Positions 13,105-21,368 of a stretch of DNA of 55,966 nucleotides are shown here, piece after piece; position 1 is the first letter of the stretch; every line of letters begins with the position of its first letter. Origin of the DNA: a virus; the IMG/VR virus record IMGVR_UViG_3300042301_003333, positions 1 to 55,966 of that record. One strand, written 5' to 3'. The translations under genes were made by a program, and so were the position numbers. The notes beneath the pieces are model-generated. The model searched no databases, had not been told where the DNA came from, and worked only from the letters and a program-made list of their open reading frames with translations.

Positions 13105-14874
13105 ATGTCGAGCGGCACACTGGTGGACTGGACGGCCACGCAAACCGTCTTCGGAGCTGCGATAGGCGGGGGCGCGATTCCCGATCAGTCGGACATCATG
13201 GGGCGCATCAAGCGCCTCGGCATGTCGCCGCGCCAGGTCGAGCTGAACCATCTGTGGAGCATCTATAGATCCGCTCAGTATGAGACCTGCTCGTCCGAGT
13301 GGGACGGGTCGCAGAAGATCAGTCGCATCGACCGCGAGGCGATCAACTCGGGCGCCTACATCCCGCCGGGCTTCTACGACCTCGGCGCGATGCTGCCACT
13401 GCGGTTCCGCAAGCCGACCGCGCCCTACCCGCTCGCCCGCGTCATCGTCGACCGCTTCACGAGCCTGCTGTTCAGCGAGAAGCGCCACCCGCGCGTCAAG
13501 GTCGAGGACGACGACGCGACGGACGATTATGTCGGCGCGCTGCTCGAGGCGTCTCGCTTCTGGCCGACGTGGATGCAGGCGCGTGGCTTCGGCGGCGCGA
13601 TGGGCTCGGTGGCCGTCGGCTTCTCCATCCTCGCCGGCAAGCCGCACCTCGAGATCTTCGACCCGCGATGGGCAACGCCGACCTTCGTCTCCCGCACCGG
13701 CAACGAGCTCAAGCGGATCGAGGTGCTCTACCAGTACCCGCGCGAGATCTACGACGGCGAGACGGGCGTCTGGCGCGAGGTGCCGTTCTGGTATCGCCGC
13801 GTCATCGACGCCGAGCGGGACATCGTCTACCGCTCCATCCCGGTCACCGACGAGGCGCCGGTCTGGCAGGTCGAGAACGAGGTCGTCCACGGGCTCGGCG
13901 AGGTTCCGGTCGTCTGGGTGCAGAACACCCCGAGCCAGGACGATGCCGACGGCGACAGCGACTATCACGGCGTCCTCGAGATGCTGCATGCCATCGACCA
14001 GCTTCTCGCCCAGGCGCAGATCGGCACCATCGCGAACGCCGACCCGACGCTCGTCATCTCGACCGACGCCTCGCTCCCGCCCGATCTCGCGAAAGGCTCG
14101 CGCGCCCCGATCCAGCTCCCGTCCTCGGGCAAGGCTCAGTACCTCGAGCTGCAGGGCATCGGCGCGAAGGCCGCGACCGAGCTCGCCGACCTCTACCGCA
14201 AGCGCGTCCTCGAGGCGTGCCACTGCGTGCTCGACGACGCCGCCAGCGACGGCAGCGCGAAGGTCCGCCGCACCGCGACCGAAATTGAGCGCAGCTACGC
14301 GGCGATGATCGCCCGCACCGACGTCCTGCGCGAGCAGTGGGCCGAGATGGGGCTCAAGCCGCTCCTGCGGAAGATGCTGCGAGCCATCCGACACGTCGAG
14401 CAGGGGCGCGTCGGCGAGGACGGCCGAGTCGTTCGCGGCGTCGTCGTCATACCGCCGCACATCGACCGCGACGCGAACGGGAAGATCGTCGGCAAGCGTC
14501 CCCGCGAGATCGGCGAGGGCGAGGTCATCGAGCTCGTCTGGCCGTCGTACTTCGAGCCGACCATCGACGACGCGGACACGGCCGTGAAGACCGCCGCCGC
14601 CGCGCTCGCCGGCCAGCTCGTCGACCAGGAGGCCGCCGTCGCGTACGTCGCGCCGTTCTTCCACGTCGGCGACCCGAAGGCGATGGCCGACCGCATCCGC
14701 AACGAGGCGGCCAAGCAGGCCGCGCTCGTCGCCGGCATCGAGGCGGGTCTGCCCGCCGGCGAGGTCATCGACGGTCCCGGCGGCGCCTCGCCGTTCGCGG
14801 CCGAGGACGAGCCCGCTGAGGACGAGCAGCCGGTCGAGGGCGAGGACGTCGAGGAGGCGGAGGTCGAGGCGTGA
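13105..14874 (+). CDS. portal protein
   Basis: A 589-aa protein predicted to form the dodecameric DNA-entry ring of the capsid. Position (after the terminase, before the head-morphogenesis gene), length and layout fit SPP1/HK97-type portals: an alpha/beta wing (FRKPTAPYPLARVIVDRFTS), the segment GLGEVPVVWVQNTP, a long helical stem (YHGVLEMLHAIDQLLAQAQI) and an acidic C-terminal tail (AEDEPAEDEQPVEGED). GGAG lies about 10 nt before the ATG. The stop overlaps the next GTG as GTGA. Confidence 0.8.
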   Translation: MSSGTLVDWTATQTVFGAAIGGGAIPDQSDIMGRIKRLGMSPRQVELNHLWSIYRSAQYETCSSEWDGSQKISRIDREAINSGAYIPPGFYDLGAMLPLRFRKPTAPYPLARVIVDRFTSLLFSEKRHPRVKVEDDDATDDYVGALLEASRFWPTWMQARGFGGAMGSVAVGFSILAGKPHLEIFDPRWATPTFVSRTGNELKRIEVLYQYPREIYDGETGVWREVPFWYRRVIDAERDIVYRSIPVTDEAPVWQVENEVVHGLGEVPVVWVQNTPSQDDADGDSDYHGVLEMLHAIDQLLAQAQIGTIANADPTLVISTDASLPPDLAKGSRAPIQLPSSGKAQYLELQGIGAKAATELADLYRKRVLEACHCVLDDAASDGSAKVRRTATEIERSYAAMIARTDVLREQWAEMGLKPLLRKMLRAIRHVEQGRVGEDGRVVRGVVVIPPHIDRDANGKIVGKRPREIGEGEVIELVWPSYFEPTIDDADTAVKTAAAALAGQLVDQEAAVAYVAPFFHVGDPKAMADRIRNEAAKQAALVAGIEAGLPAGEVIDGPGGASPFAAEDEPAEDEQPVEGEDVEEAEVEA

Positions 14875-15314
14875 TCATCTGCATCGACTTCGACTCGACC
14901 CTTGTCGACGAGTGGGGCCGGAAGTTCTCGGACGTCACGACGCCGCTCAAGCTCATGGGCGGCGCTCGCAAGGCGCTACAGGCGATGAAGGCCGCAGGCC
15001 ACGTCGTGCTCGTCTCGTCGGCGCGAGCAAACCGCGCCCTCCGCATCGACCCCGAACTCGACCCGCTCGTCCGAGCCGGCGTCGTGAAGCTCGACCGCAA
15101 GGCGTGGGAGGCCGAGCAGCCGCTCCACGAGGCGCGCTACCAGCAGATGGTGCAGTTCTGCGCGACGCAGCTCAAAGGGCTCGTCGACGCGGTGGACGAC
15201 GGCGGGCAGGGGAAGCCCGTGGCGGACCTCTACATCGACGACCGGGCGCTTCGGTTCGGTGGCGGCGTGGATGGTCACAACTGGTTCGACATCGCCCGCC
15301 AGTTCGGGGCGTGA
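14871..15314 (+). CDS. HAD-superfamily phosphatase-like protein
   Basis: A 147-aa protein. The N-terminal IDFDSTL has the DxD nucleophile/acid pair (Asp6, Asp8) of HAD hydrolases; VLVSSARAN (about 43-51) fits motif II and YIDDRA (about 121-126) the C-terminal acidic motif. The cap domain is minimal. Substrate unknown; nucleotide or 5'-phosphate processing would suit its place among DNA-modification genes. GTG start, GTGA overlap with the portal. Confidence 0.75.
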   Translation: MIICIDFDSTLVDEWGRKFSDVTTPLKLMGGARKALQAMKAAGHVVLVSSARANRALRIDPELDPLVRAGVVKLDRKAWEAEQPLHEARYQQMVQFCATQLKGLVDAVDDGGQGKPVADLYIDDRALRFGGGVDGHNWFDIARQFGA

Positions 15315-15333
15315 CACGGGAAGACGGGAGACG

Positions 15334-16491
15334 ATGCACCAGGGGACATTTGACTTGCGGGAGGGCGACGCGCTCGACGTGCTGCGCTCGCTGCCCGATG
15401 CGTCCGTCAACCTCGTCGTGACGGACCCGCCGTACTTCAAGGTGAAGGCCGAATGGTGGGACCGGCAGTGGGAGAAGCCCGCCGGATTCCTCGCGTGGAT
15501 GGGGCAGCTCGTCGACGAGTGGCGGCGCGTGCTCAAGCCGAACGGCTCTCTCTACGTCTTCGCCTCGCCGCAAATGGCTGCCCGCGTCGAGGGCGTCGTC
15601 GCCGAGCGCATGAAGGTGCTCAACAGCATCGTGTGGGCAAAGCCGCGCTTCTCGACGAAGGCCGAGATGTTCGTCAAGGGCGACCAGCGCGCCTTCTTCC
15701 CTGCCACCGAGCGCATCGTCTTCGCGGAGCAGTTCGGCACCGACAACATGGCGCGAGGCGAGGCAGGCTACGCCGCCAAGTGCAACGAACTGCGGTCGCT
15801 CGTCTTTGAGCCGCTGCGCGCTTACCTAGACGGCGAGCGCGAGAGGGCGGAGCTGTCGCGAGTGGAAATCGCTCGCGCATGGGGGGGGCTTCGCAAGGAG
15901 AAAAAGCGTAGCGACATGACATCGCACTGGTTTGGTCAGTCACAATGGCAGTTGCCAAGCCGAGCAAGCTACGAGTGGCTCCGTGCGCTGTTTAACGAGG
16001 CGCAGCCGGGCGGAGACTTGCTCGCTCGCGAGTACGAAGGGTTGCGGCGCGAGTACGAAGGGTTGCGGCGCGAGTACGAAGGGTTGCGGCGCGAGTACGA
16101 AGGGTTGCGGCGTCCGTTCGAGGTGTCCGACGAAGTGCCGTACACCGACGTCTGGACGTTCCCGACGGTGCCGCACCGCCCCGGCAAGCATCCATGCGAG
16201 AAGCCGGCGGACCTCATTCGGCACATCGTGCGGGCCTCGTCGCGCCCCGGCGACGTCGTGCTCGACTCATTTGCCGGCTCGGGCGTCGTCGGGCGCATCG
16301 CCATCGAGGAAGGCCGGTCGTTCATCGGCTCCGAGATCGACCCGCACTGGGTCGCCGTAGCACGTCGCAGCATCGACGCCGCACAACCCGTCGCCGCGAC
16401 AACGGGCGGGGCTAGGGACTCGACGAGAAAGACGCGAACGGGGACCGCCTCGCCGTCGCAAGGCTGGTTGTTCGCACGGGAGACGGCATGA
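15334..16491 (+). CDS. DNA (N4/N6)-methyltransferase, beta-group order
   Basis: A 385-aa SAM-dependent DNA methyltransferase. Catalytic DPPY (31-34) lies near the N-terminus and SAM-binding SFAGSG (around 312-317) near the C-terminus, which is the beta-group order. The region between holds the putative target-recognition domain. It contains four exact REYEGLR copies (about residues 232-259) encoded by 21-bp repeats. A G8 run (15881-15888) lies inside the frame. GGGAGACG precedes the ATG. Likely role: protecting phage DNA from restriction, or epigenetic marking. Confidence 0.88.
   Translation: MHQGTFDLREGDALDVLRSLPDASVNLVVTDPPYFKVKAEWWDRQWEKPAGFLAWMGQLVDEWRRVLKPNGSLYVFASPQMAARVEGVVAERMKVLNSIVWAKPRFSTKAEMFVKGDQRAFFPATERIVFAEQFGTDNMARGEAGYAAKCNELRSLVFEPLRAYLDGERERAELSRVEIARAWGGLRKEKKRSDMTSHWFGQSQWQLPSRASYEWLRALFNEAQPGGDLLAREYEGLRREYEGLRREYEGLRREYEGLRRPFEVSDEVPYTDVWTFPTVPHRPGKHPCEKPADLIRHIVRASSRPGDVVLDSFAGSGVVGRIAIEEGRSFIGSEIDPHWVAVARRSIDAAQPVAATTGGARDSTRKTRTGTASPSQGWLFARETA
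15881..15888. repeat. G8 homopolymer inside methyltransferase gene
   Basis: Eight consecutive G, read in frame as Trp-Gly-Gly. A gain or loss of one G would truncate the enzyme before its SAM-binding motif. It is the second-longest G/C run I noticed in the window. Confidence 0.85.
16027..16110. repeat. four exact 21-bp tandem repeats in methyltransferase gene
   Basis: Four identical copies (16027-16047, 16048-16068, 16069-16089, 16090-16110) of a 21-bp unit beginning CGCGAGTACGAAGG. Each encodes REYEGLR, one helical heptad. Copy number can change without breaking the frame. Confidence 0.97.
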
Positions 16492-16877
16492 GCAACAGGG
16501 TCAAGAAGTTCATGGACGGCAAGGCGACACCGATGGACATGCATCGGCGCTACGCATGGAACGGCAAGCCCTGCACGACTTGCGGCGGCGCGCCGGTCAT
16601 CCGCCTCAAGACCTTCATGAAGGCCGACGACTTCACCTCGACCGTCGAGCCCGGCATCATGGCGATGATCGCGGCGGCGTGCGACGGCAGGCTCCCGACG
16701 GTCCCGACGAAGTTCGGACCCATCGTCCGCATCGGCGACGCCTACGCCTGCCGTGCCTGCCAGAAGGATGCCGAGGTCGCGGCGGCTCGTCTGCCGGAAT
16801 ACGTCATCGTTGAGATCGATAGGGGCGTGCGCGATGTCCCGATCCAGGTCGGCGCGACCGGCCTCGTGCTGGCGTAG
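16488..16877 (+). CDS. hypothetical protein with two CxxC pairs
   Basis: A 129-aa protein, coupled to the methyltransferase by ATGA. CTTC (near residue 29) and CRAC (near residue 86) could coordinate one zinc ion in a discontinuous ribbon. The rest is mixed alpha/beta and ends in a short hydrophobic strand. Function unknown. Confidence 0.65.
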   Translation: MSNRVKKFMDGKATPMDMHRRYAWNGKPCTTCGGAPVIRLKTFMKADDFTSTVEPGIMAMIAAACDGRLPTVPTKFGPIVRIGDAYACRACQKDAEVAAARLPEYVIVEIDRGVRDVPIQVGATGLVLA

Positions 16878-16879
16878 CC

Positions 16880-17098
16880 GTGGACCGGCGCTGCAGGACG
16901 TGCGCGCAGGTCGCGACGCTCTACGCGCACTCGCTGGCGGAGGAGGAGCACCGCTGGTCGGGCGGCGACGAGAGCCTCTGCCCGTGCGTGCCCGCCCTGC
17001 TCTGCGCCGTCTGCCATCACTCCCTGCTCGACGGACAGGCGCTTGTGCTGCTCGGCGAGGAGGACGCGCCGAAACAGGAATCCGCCCTAGTCCACTGA
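16880..17098 (+). CDS. small Cys-rich protein
   Basis: A 72-aa protein with a GTG start 2 nt after the previous stop. CRTC near the N-terminus, then CPC and CAVCHH in the middle, suggest a zinc-binding fold. No further family signal. It precedes the head-gene group. Confidence 0.55.
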   Translation: MDRRCRTCAQVATLYAHSLAEEEHRWSGGDESLCPCVPALLCAVCHHSLLDGQALVLLGEEDAPKQESALVH

Positions 17099-17105
17099 GG
17101 TCCGC

Positions 17106-17417
17106 ATGGCCGACTCGTTCAAGCCGCCCGAGAGCGCCCGCAAGGCCGCGAAGCACGCGCTCGAGCTGCGCCGGAAATGGGGCCGTGGCGGAACGCCGGT
17201 CGGCGTCGCCCGCGCTCGCGACCTCGCCGGCGGAAAGAACGTCTCCCGCGAGACCGTCGGCCGCATGGCCGCCTTCGCTCGCCACCTCGACCAGCCCGAG
17301 GCGAAGCACGCAGAGGGTCCGAGCGCGCGCAAGGTGGCCGTAGGCCTTTGGGGCGGCCGGTCGGGCATCACCTGGGCGAAGTCGGTGATGGAGCGGCTCA
17401 AGAAGAAGGGGAAGTAG
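17106..17417 (+). CDS. conserved phage protein of head gene cluster
   Basis: A 103-aa basic protein. ARKAAKHALELRRKWGRGGT followed by VGVARARDLAGGKNVSRETV is a pattern I recall from a small conserved family in head-gene clusters of several phage groups, with a C-terminal VAVGLWGGRSGITWAKSV. It has no established function known to me. GAGG before the ATG gives a good start. Confidence 0.7.
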   Translation: MADSFKPPESARKAAKHALELRRKWGRGGTPVGVARARDLAGGKNVSRETVGRMAAFARHLDQPEAKHAEGPSARKVAVGLWGGRSGITWAKSVMERLKKKGK

Positions 17418-17419
17418 CC

Positions 17420-17620
17420 ATGCCGCTCAAGTCGCTTCGGCAAATGCGTTACCTGTATGCGGCAGAGGCGCGCAAGGAAGTGCCGAAGGGCACGGCCGCG
17501 AAGTTTGTCGCCGAGACCGGCAAGGCCAAGCTCGCGAAGCTGCCCGAGGTCGTGAAGCGCAAGGACCGGCGGCGGCTCGACCCGCTCGTCAAGGCGCGAC
17601 GCGCCGGGAAGGCGAAGTGA
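17420..17620 (+). CDS. small basic protein
   Basis: A 66-aa Lys/Arg-rich helical protein (SLRQMRYLYAAEARKEVPKG, then KRKDRRRLDPLVKARR). Only 2 nt separate it from the previous stop, and its own stop overlaps the next GTG (GTGA, 17617-17620). Function unknown; the pattern resembles small phage head-locus proteins. Confidence 0.65.
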   Translation: MPLKSLRQMRYLYAAEARKEVPKGTAAKFVAETGKAKLAKLPEVVKRKDRRRLDPLVKARRAGKAK

Positions 17621-17982
17621 GCGACGCGCTCAAGCGGTTCGCCGCGACCATCCCGAAGCCCGCGCCCGCCGACGGCGGCGAGGGCCGTGCGCTCGAGCGC
17701 CTGCGCGGCGAGGCGACTGCGGCCGGTGCCACGCTAGCCAAGCAGGGCAAGGGCGGCCTGCCGGCGTCGACCGCGCTCGGCGTTTTCCGTCGCGACCAGT
17801 ACCGCTGCAAGAAGTGCGGCGGTCGCGAGAACCTCGAGTTGCACCACAAAGCCGACCTCAAGCACCCGCCATCCCTGCGTCTCGCCCGCATGTCGGTTGG
17901 GCTCGACCCGCGCACGATTGTCGTCGTCTGCGCCCGAGACCATGATCGCATCCACGCCGCCGATGAGGCTCTGAGTGGCTAA
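17617..17982 (+). CDS. HNH-endonuclease-like protein
   Basis: A 121-aa protein with CKKC (near 67-70), LELHHK (about 77-82) and VVVCARDHDRIH (about 101-112): the paired cysteines and histidines of an HNH nuclease. HNH proteins near terminase and portal genes are often needed for packaging-associated cleavage. The N-terminal 50 residues are a basic/Ala-rich extension. GTG start, GTGA coupling. Confidence 0.75.
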   Translation: MSDALKRFAATIPKPAPADGGEGRALERLRGEATAAGATLAKQGKGGLPASTALGVFRRDQYRCKKCGGRENLELHHKADLKHPPSLRLARMSVGLDPRTIVVVCARDHDRIHAADEALSG

Positions 17983-19165
17983 GCCGACGACGCCCGAGGA
18001 GCTCGCTCGTGCCGTCGAGCGCGTCGAGGGCGCGTTCCAAGCGACCGGCCGAACGCTCGAGCGCCTGACCCGCGAGCGCGGCGTGCGGCCGATGTTCCGT
18101 CTCATCGACCAGGCGGCGGCCGAGCTCGAGCGCAAGGTCGCCCGATTGGCTCCCGGCGACGAGACGTTCACGGCCGTCCAGCAGCGGGCGCTGCTCGCGC
18201 AGTACCGGATGATGCTGCTCGACCTTCAGCCGCGCATGACCCGCGTGCTCGGCGAGGCGTCCCGCGAGGCGCAGGTCGAAAGCATCCGCTCGATGGTCTC
18301 GACGCTCGCGCTCGCGGAGCTCGAGTTCGAGGGCGTCACGACGCCGGTCCCGCTGACGCAGGCCGCTCGCATGGCGGGCATCATCGACCGCGACCGCGCC
18401 TCGCTCCTGCGGCAGCACGACGTCTCGGTGCGGACCTACGGCGTCGACAGCATCACGCAGGCCGAGAAGTTCCTCGGGCAGTCGTTCGCGCTGCAGCGCC
18501 CGTATCACGAGGTGATGACAGGTCTTCTCGACATGGTCGACCAGAGCCGCTACCGCGCCGAGCGCATCGTTAGGACCGAGGTCTCGTTCGCGTATTCGGC
18601 CGCGCACGCCTCCGCCCTCGACGACGCATCCGAGATCATCCCTGGCCTGTTCCGGCGGTGGGTCGAGTACGTCAGCGACACGACCGGCGCCCCGCTTGAC
18701 GGCCGAGTGGCGAACGACTCGCTCGTCCTACACGGGCAGGTCGCCTTCACGCCCGAGGGCGCGACGATGGAGGCCCGCTCGACGTTCCTCGTCGGCGGCA
18801 CCGGCGGGTTCGAGATGCCTCGCGACAACCGCGTAAACGCGAAGCTCTGGGGCAAGCGGTACGCGCACCCGCCGAACCGGCCGAACGACCGCTCGCGCAT
18901 CGTCGGCTGGAAGGTCGACTGGCCGGTCCCCGCTTACATGGTCGTCAACGGGCAGCGCATGGACGTTAAGAAGGCGCTCGCGCTGATGACGGGCAAGGAC
19001 GCCGACGAGGCTCGCGAGGACGCCGAGGGAATCGACATTCCCGAGCAGCCGCTCGCCACCGAGGCCGAGGTCGACGAGGCCCGCGCCGGATTCGCTCGCG
19101 AGCGCGAACGGCGACGTGCCGAGGCCGCTGCACGACGTGCCAGGACACGCAAACCCAAGGAATGA
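17975..19165 (+). CDS. head morphogenesis protein (SPP1 gp7/Mu F-like)
   Basis: A 396-aa minor head protein. The central part (SRYRAERIVRTEVSFAYSAA, about 190-209) and the segment WVEYVSDTTGAPLDG match the family that binds portal and capsid during assembly. The C-terminal part is a charged coiled coil (ARERERRRAEAAARR-type). The GTG start overlaps the HNH gene by 8 nt; GAGG lies upstream. It follows the portal by six genes, the usual head order with accessory genes inserted. Confidence 0.75.
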   Translation: MAKPTTPEELARAVERVEGAFQATGRTLERLTRERGVRPMFRLIDQAAAELERKVARLAPGDETFTAVQQRALLAQYRMMLLDLQPRMTRVLGEASREAQVESIRSMVSTLALAELEFEGVTTPVPLTQAARMAGIIDRDRASLLRQHDVSVRTYGVDSITQAEKFLGQSFALQRPYHEVMTGLLDMVDQSRYRAERIVRTEVSFAYSAAHASALDDASEIIPGLFRRWVEYVSDTTGAPLDGRVANDSLVLHGQVAFTPEGATMEARSTFLVGGTGGFEMPRDNRVNAKLWGKRYAHPPNRPNDRSRIVGWKVDWPVPAYMVVNGQRMDVKKALALMTGKDADEAREDAEGIDIPEQPLATEAEVDEARAGFARERERRRAEAAARRARTRKPKE

Positions 19166-19219
19166 CGGTCCCGCAATAGGGACCGCGTTGTGCGCCTTCG
19201 CAGGCGCGAGGTATCGACG

Positions 19220-19669
19220 ATGGACGCAGCGAAGCTCAAGGCATTTGCCGGCCATGGTGCGGGCGAGGGCAGCGGCAAGGGCGGCATGCTCGCCGAGCCG
19301 GGCGTGGGCAAGGTGCCGGCGAAGCAGAAGGAGACCGAGCTCGCCAAGAAGGCTCGCGAGATGATGGCGAAGGCCGTCGCGGTCGCCGAGGACGAGGACG
19401 CCGCCGGTCACGAGGAAATGATCGAGCACCTCGCCGGCTTCGACCCCGAGGAAGACGAGGCGCCGAGCGGCGTCAAGGACGTCGGCCTCTGGAAGCGGTT
19501 CGTCGCTCTCGTCGACCCCGAGGGCAAGGGCAAGGAACTCGAGAGTCCGTACGCCGTGGCGCTCGCGCTCTACTGGCTCTCCGGCGGTCCGCTCGAGGAC
19601 ATCTACGAGCACATGGAAGAAGCCGAGGCCGCCGAAGAGGCGGAAGAGCTCGAGGAGGACGAGGACTAG
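19220..19669 (+). CDS. acidic head-locus protein
   Basis: A 149-aa protein. The start MDAAKLK at 19220 is preferred because GAGG lies about 10 nt upstream; the longer frame to 19190 starts inside an Arg-rich leader. Gly/Lys-rich N-terminus, a central helix, a hydrophobic segment (SPYAVALALYWLSGGP) and a Glu-rich tail. Possibly a capsid-interior or scaffold-accessory protein, judged only from charge and place. Confidence 0.6.
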   Translation: MDAAKLKAFAGHGAGEGSGKGGMLAEPGVGKVPAKQKETELAKKAREMMAKAVAVAEDEDAAGHEEMIEHLAGFDPEEDEAPSGVKDVGLWKRFVALVDPEGKGKELESPYAVALALYWLSGGPLEDIYEHMEEAEAAEEAEELEEDED

Positions 19670-19688
19670 CTCCTCGTCGGGAGGCCGC

Positions 19689-19916
19689 ATGGCCGACAAC
19701 GATCCGAAAGTCATGGCCGAGGCGTACCGGCAGGTGCTCATGGGGCGCGAGCCGCAGGGACTCGTGAGCGCCGACGTCAACCTGCCCGCGCTGTCTCGCG
19801 TCAACACGACGGCCGCGCAGCAGAAGGCGAAGGGCAACCCGGTCGGCGCTCGCTGGCTCGAGGGCGCCACCACGCGCGACGTCAAGTCGTACCGCGACGT
19901 CCGAGGAGGCAAGTGA
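19689..19916 (+). CDS. small head-locus protein
   Basis: A 75-aa protein, soluble, with no recognised domain (KVMAEAYRQVLMGREPQG). GGGAGG precedes the ATG at good spacing. Its stop overlaps the next start (TGATG, 19914-19918). Confidence 0.65.
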   Translation: MADNDPKVMAEAYRQVLMGREPQGLVSADVNLPALSRVNTTAAQQKAKGNPVGARWLEGATTRDVKSYRDVRGGK

Positions 19917-20125
19917 TGTTCAAGTCACAGGCAGGCAACCTGCGCTCGCCGCGCAAGGAAGCCGAGAAGAAGGGCACCGAGGCGGCTGGCTTTGCGTCGT
20001 GGGACTACGACGCGCATGCCGGCATCCCCGACCGCGCCATGGGCGCGGGCCAGAAGTACGACGACAAGTCGGCGGGCCTCTCGCCCGTCAACGCTCCGGC
20101 CGGCGCGCAGCGCAAGCCGTTCTGA
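19916..20125 (+). CDS. small head-locus protein with RKPF tail
   Basis: A 69-aa basic protein starting at ATG 19916 (GTG 19913 is also in frame). It ends AGAQRKPF; the next two proteins end QPKPFKG, a shared C-terminal signature. Otherwise Gly/Lys-rich and probably poorly ordered (WDYDAHAGIPDRAMGAGQKY). Confidence 0.65.
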   Translation: MFKSQAGNLRSPRKEAEKKGTEAAGFASWDYDAHAGIPDRAMGAGQKYDDKSAGLSPVNAPAGAQRKPF

Positions 20126-20133
20126 GGAACCCC

Positions 20134-20295
20134 ATGCACACGAAGCTTTCCGAGGTCGCCGCTGCCGTGCAGTCAGGCGCCGACAAGTGCCCGGTCTGCG
20201 TCATCGACAAGCAGATCGGGATGCACCAGGGCAACGTCACCGTCGCCCCCAGCTCGGCGCCCCTCGTCGGGCAGCCGAAGCCCTTCAAGGGCTAG
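20134..20295 (+). CDS. small protein with CxxC and QPKPFKG tail
   Basis: A 53-aa protein with CPVC and a C-terminal VGQPKPFKG. GAGG lies 8 nt upstream of the ATG. It shares its tail with the proteins on either side. Function unknown; head decoration or assembly is inferred only from position. Confidence 0.6.
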   Translation: MHTKLSEVAAAVQSGADKCPVCVIDKQIGMHQGNVTVAPSSAPLVGQPKPFKG

Positions 20296-20305
20296 GAGAA
20301 TCGCC

Positions 20306-20479
20306 ATGGTCAAGAACTCCGAGTTCGTCCCGATGGGTCCGCCCGCCGACCCGATGGAACTGATCAAGAAGGCGCAGGGCTCGTTCGTCTCGAACGTCCC
20401 CGCCGCCGCCGGCCTCGAGGACAGCACCGCTCTCGCGGCGATGCCCAAGCAGGTCCAGCCGAAGCCGTTCAAGGGATAG
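20306..20479 (+). CDS. small protein with QPKPFKG tail
   Basis: A 57-aa protein from ATG 20306, preceded by AGGAGA. It begins MVKNSEFVPMGPPADPMELI and ends QVQPKPFKG. The C-terminal seven residues are identical to those of the previous protein, while the bodies differ. Only 6 nt separate it from the next gene. Confidence 0.6.
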   Translation: MVKNSEFVPMGPPADPMELIKKAQGSFVSNVPAAAGLEDSTALAAMPKQVQPKPFKG

Positions 20480-20485
20480 CTGCCA

Positions 20486-20881
20486 ATGGCCGACCTGATC
20501 CTTCCGACGACGTTCGAGCTCTCTGGCGGCTACGCGCTGGCTCCGACGCTTCCCCTCGCGGGCGGCGTCGAGGCGGCGGTCGAGCTGACCGAGATCGTGC
20601 AACTGTCGGCAGTGTCGGGTCCGCTGTCGCGCTCGCTCGCCCCGAACGCTGTCGCCACGCTTGACGTCGAGACGCTTCTCGGCGCTGACGTCGGCGGCGG
20701 CGTGCTCGTTGTCCAGTCGACGGGCGCGGTGCGCGTCGAGTGCGCGGGCGTCCTCGACGCTCGCGGCACGACCCTTGTCCTCATCCTCGACGCGAACCTG
20801 CTGACGGGCACGCTCGAGATCACGAACCTGTCAGCCACCACTTCCGCCTCCGTGCGATTCACGCTCGGGGCGCAACGCTAG
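20486..20881 (+). CDS. beta-rich head-locus protein A
   Basis: A 131-aa, almost entirely beta-strand-like protein of unknown family (VGGGVLVVQSTGAVRVECAG). Its start (MADLILPTTFEL) resembles that of the next protein (MSTAILPQTLEL). Possible capsid decoration or stabilising protein from size, strand content and place before scaffold and capsid. Confidence 0.65.
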   Translation: MADLILPTTFELSGGYALAPTLPLAGGVEAAVELTEIVQLSAVSGPLSRSLAPNAVATLDVETLLGADVGGGVLVVQSTGAVRVECAGVLDARGTTLVLILDANLLTGTLEITNLSATTSASVRFTLGAQR

Positions 20882-20891
20882 GGAATCCGCA

Positions 20892-21296
20892 ATGTCCACC
20901 GCCATTCTTCCCCAGACCCTCGAGCTCGGGCTCTCCCAGGCGAACCCCGGCTTCCTCGCCGACGCTCTCCGCAAGGTCGACCTCGGCTCCTTCTTCAAGC
21001 TGCAGAAGGAGACCATCACGCAGGCCGCCGCCGACACCGTCGTGCTGTCGAAGGCCGCGTTCGGTCCCGCCATGGTCCAGGTGCGCGTGACCGCCGGCGG
21101 CGCCAGCACCCTCGGCGCGTATCTCGTGTCCGACTCCGGCGGCGTCGCCGTGGTCGTCGGCGCCGAGATCGGCGTCTGCAAGCTGTCCGACGACGGCCTG
21201 ACGCTGACTTTCGCCGCCGGCAGCAACATCACCGGCTGCGTCGTCTCGTACCTCGCCGCCTCGGCCGCGCCGCTCGACGAGGCGTTCGGCTTCTAG
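20892..21296 (+). CDS. beta-rich head-locus protein B
   Basis: A 134-aa protein, beta-rich (DGLTLTFAAGSNITGCVVSY), sharing an ILPxTxEL opening with its upstream neighbour. AGGGAATCCGCA precedes the ATG. A decoration or head-completion protein is plausible but unproven. Confidence 0.65.
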   Translation: MSTAILPQTLELGLSQANPGFLADALRKVDLGSFFKLQKETITQAAADTVVLSKAAFGPAMVQVRVTAGGASTLGAYLVSDSGGVAVVVGAEIGVCKLSDDGLTLTFAAGSNITGCVVSYLAASAAPLDEAFGF

Positions 21297-21337
21297 TCGC
21301 AGCATTCGGACGGTGCCCCCCTCGCCGTTCGATAGGG

Positions 21338-21368
21338 GCTCGGCGGGTTCGTCTCCCGCTCGCCGAGC
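21338..21368 (+). terminator. hairpin between small head genes and scaffold
   Basis: Perfect 8-bp stem GCTCGGCG (21338-21345) / CGCCGAGC (21361-21368). No T tract follows, so it may attenuate or protect mRNA rather than terminate. The 155-nt spacer holds no credible ORF. Confidence 0.45.

Noticed and set aside
12835-14664. 609-aa minus-strand frame
   Set aside because: Antisense shadow of the portal gene with biased composition and no motif.
16027-16110. CRISPR-like or iteron repeat
   Set aside because: The units are head-to-tail without spacers and stay in frame inside a methyltransferase gene.
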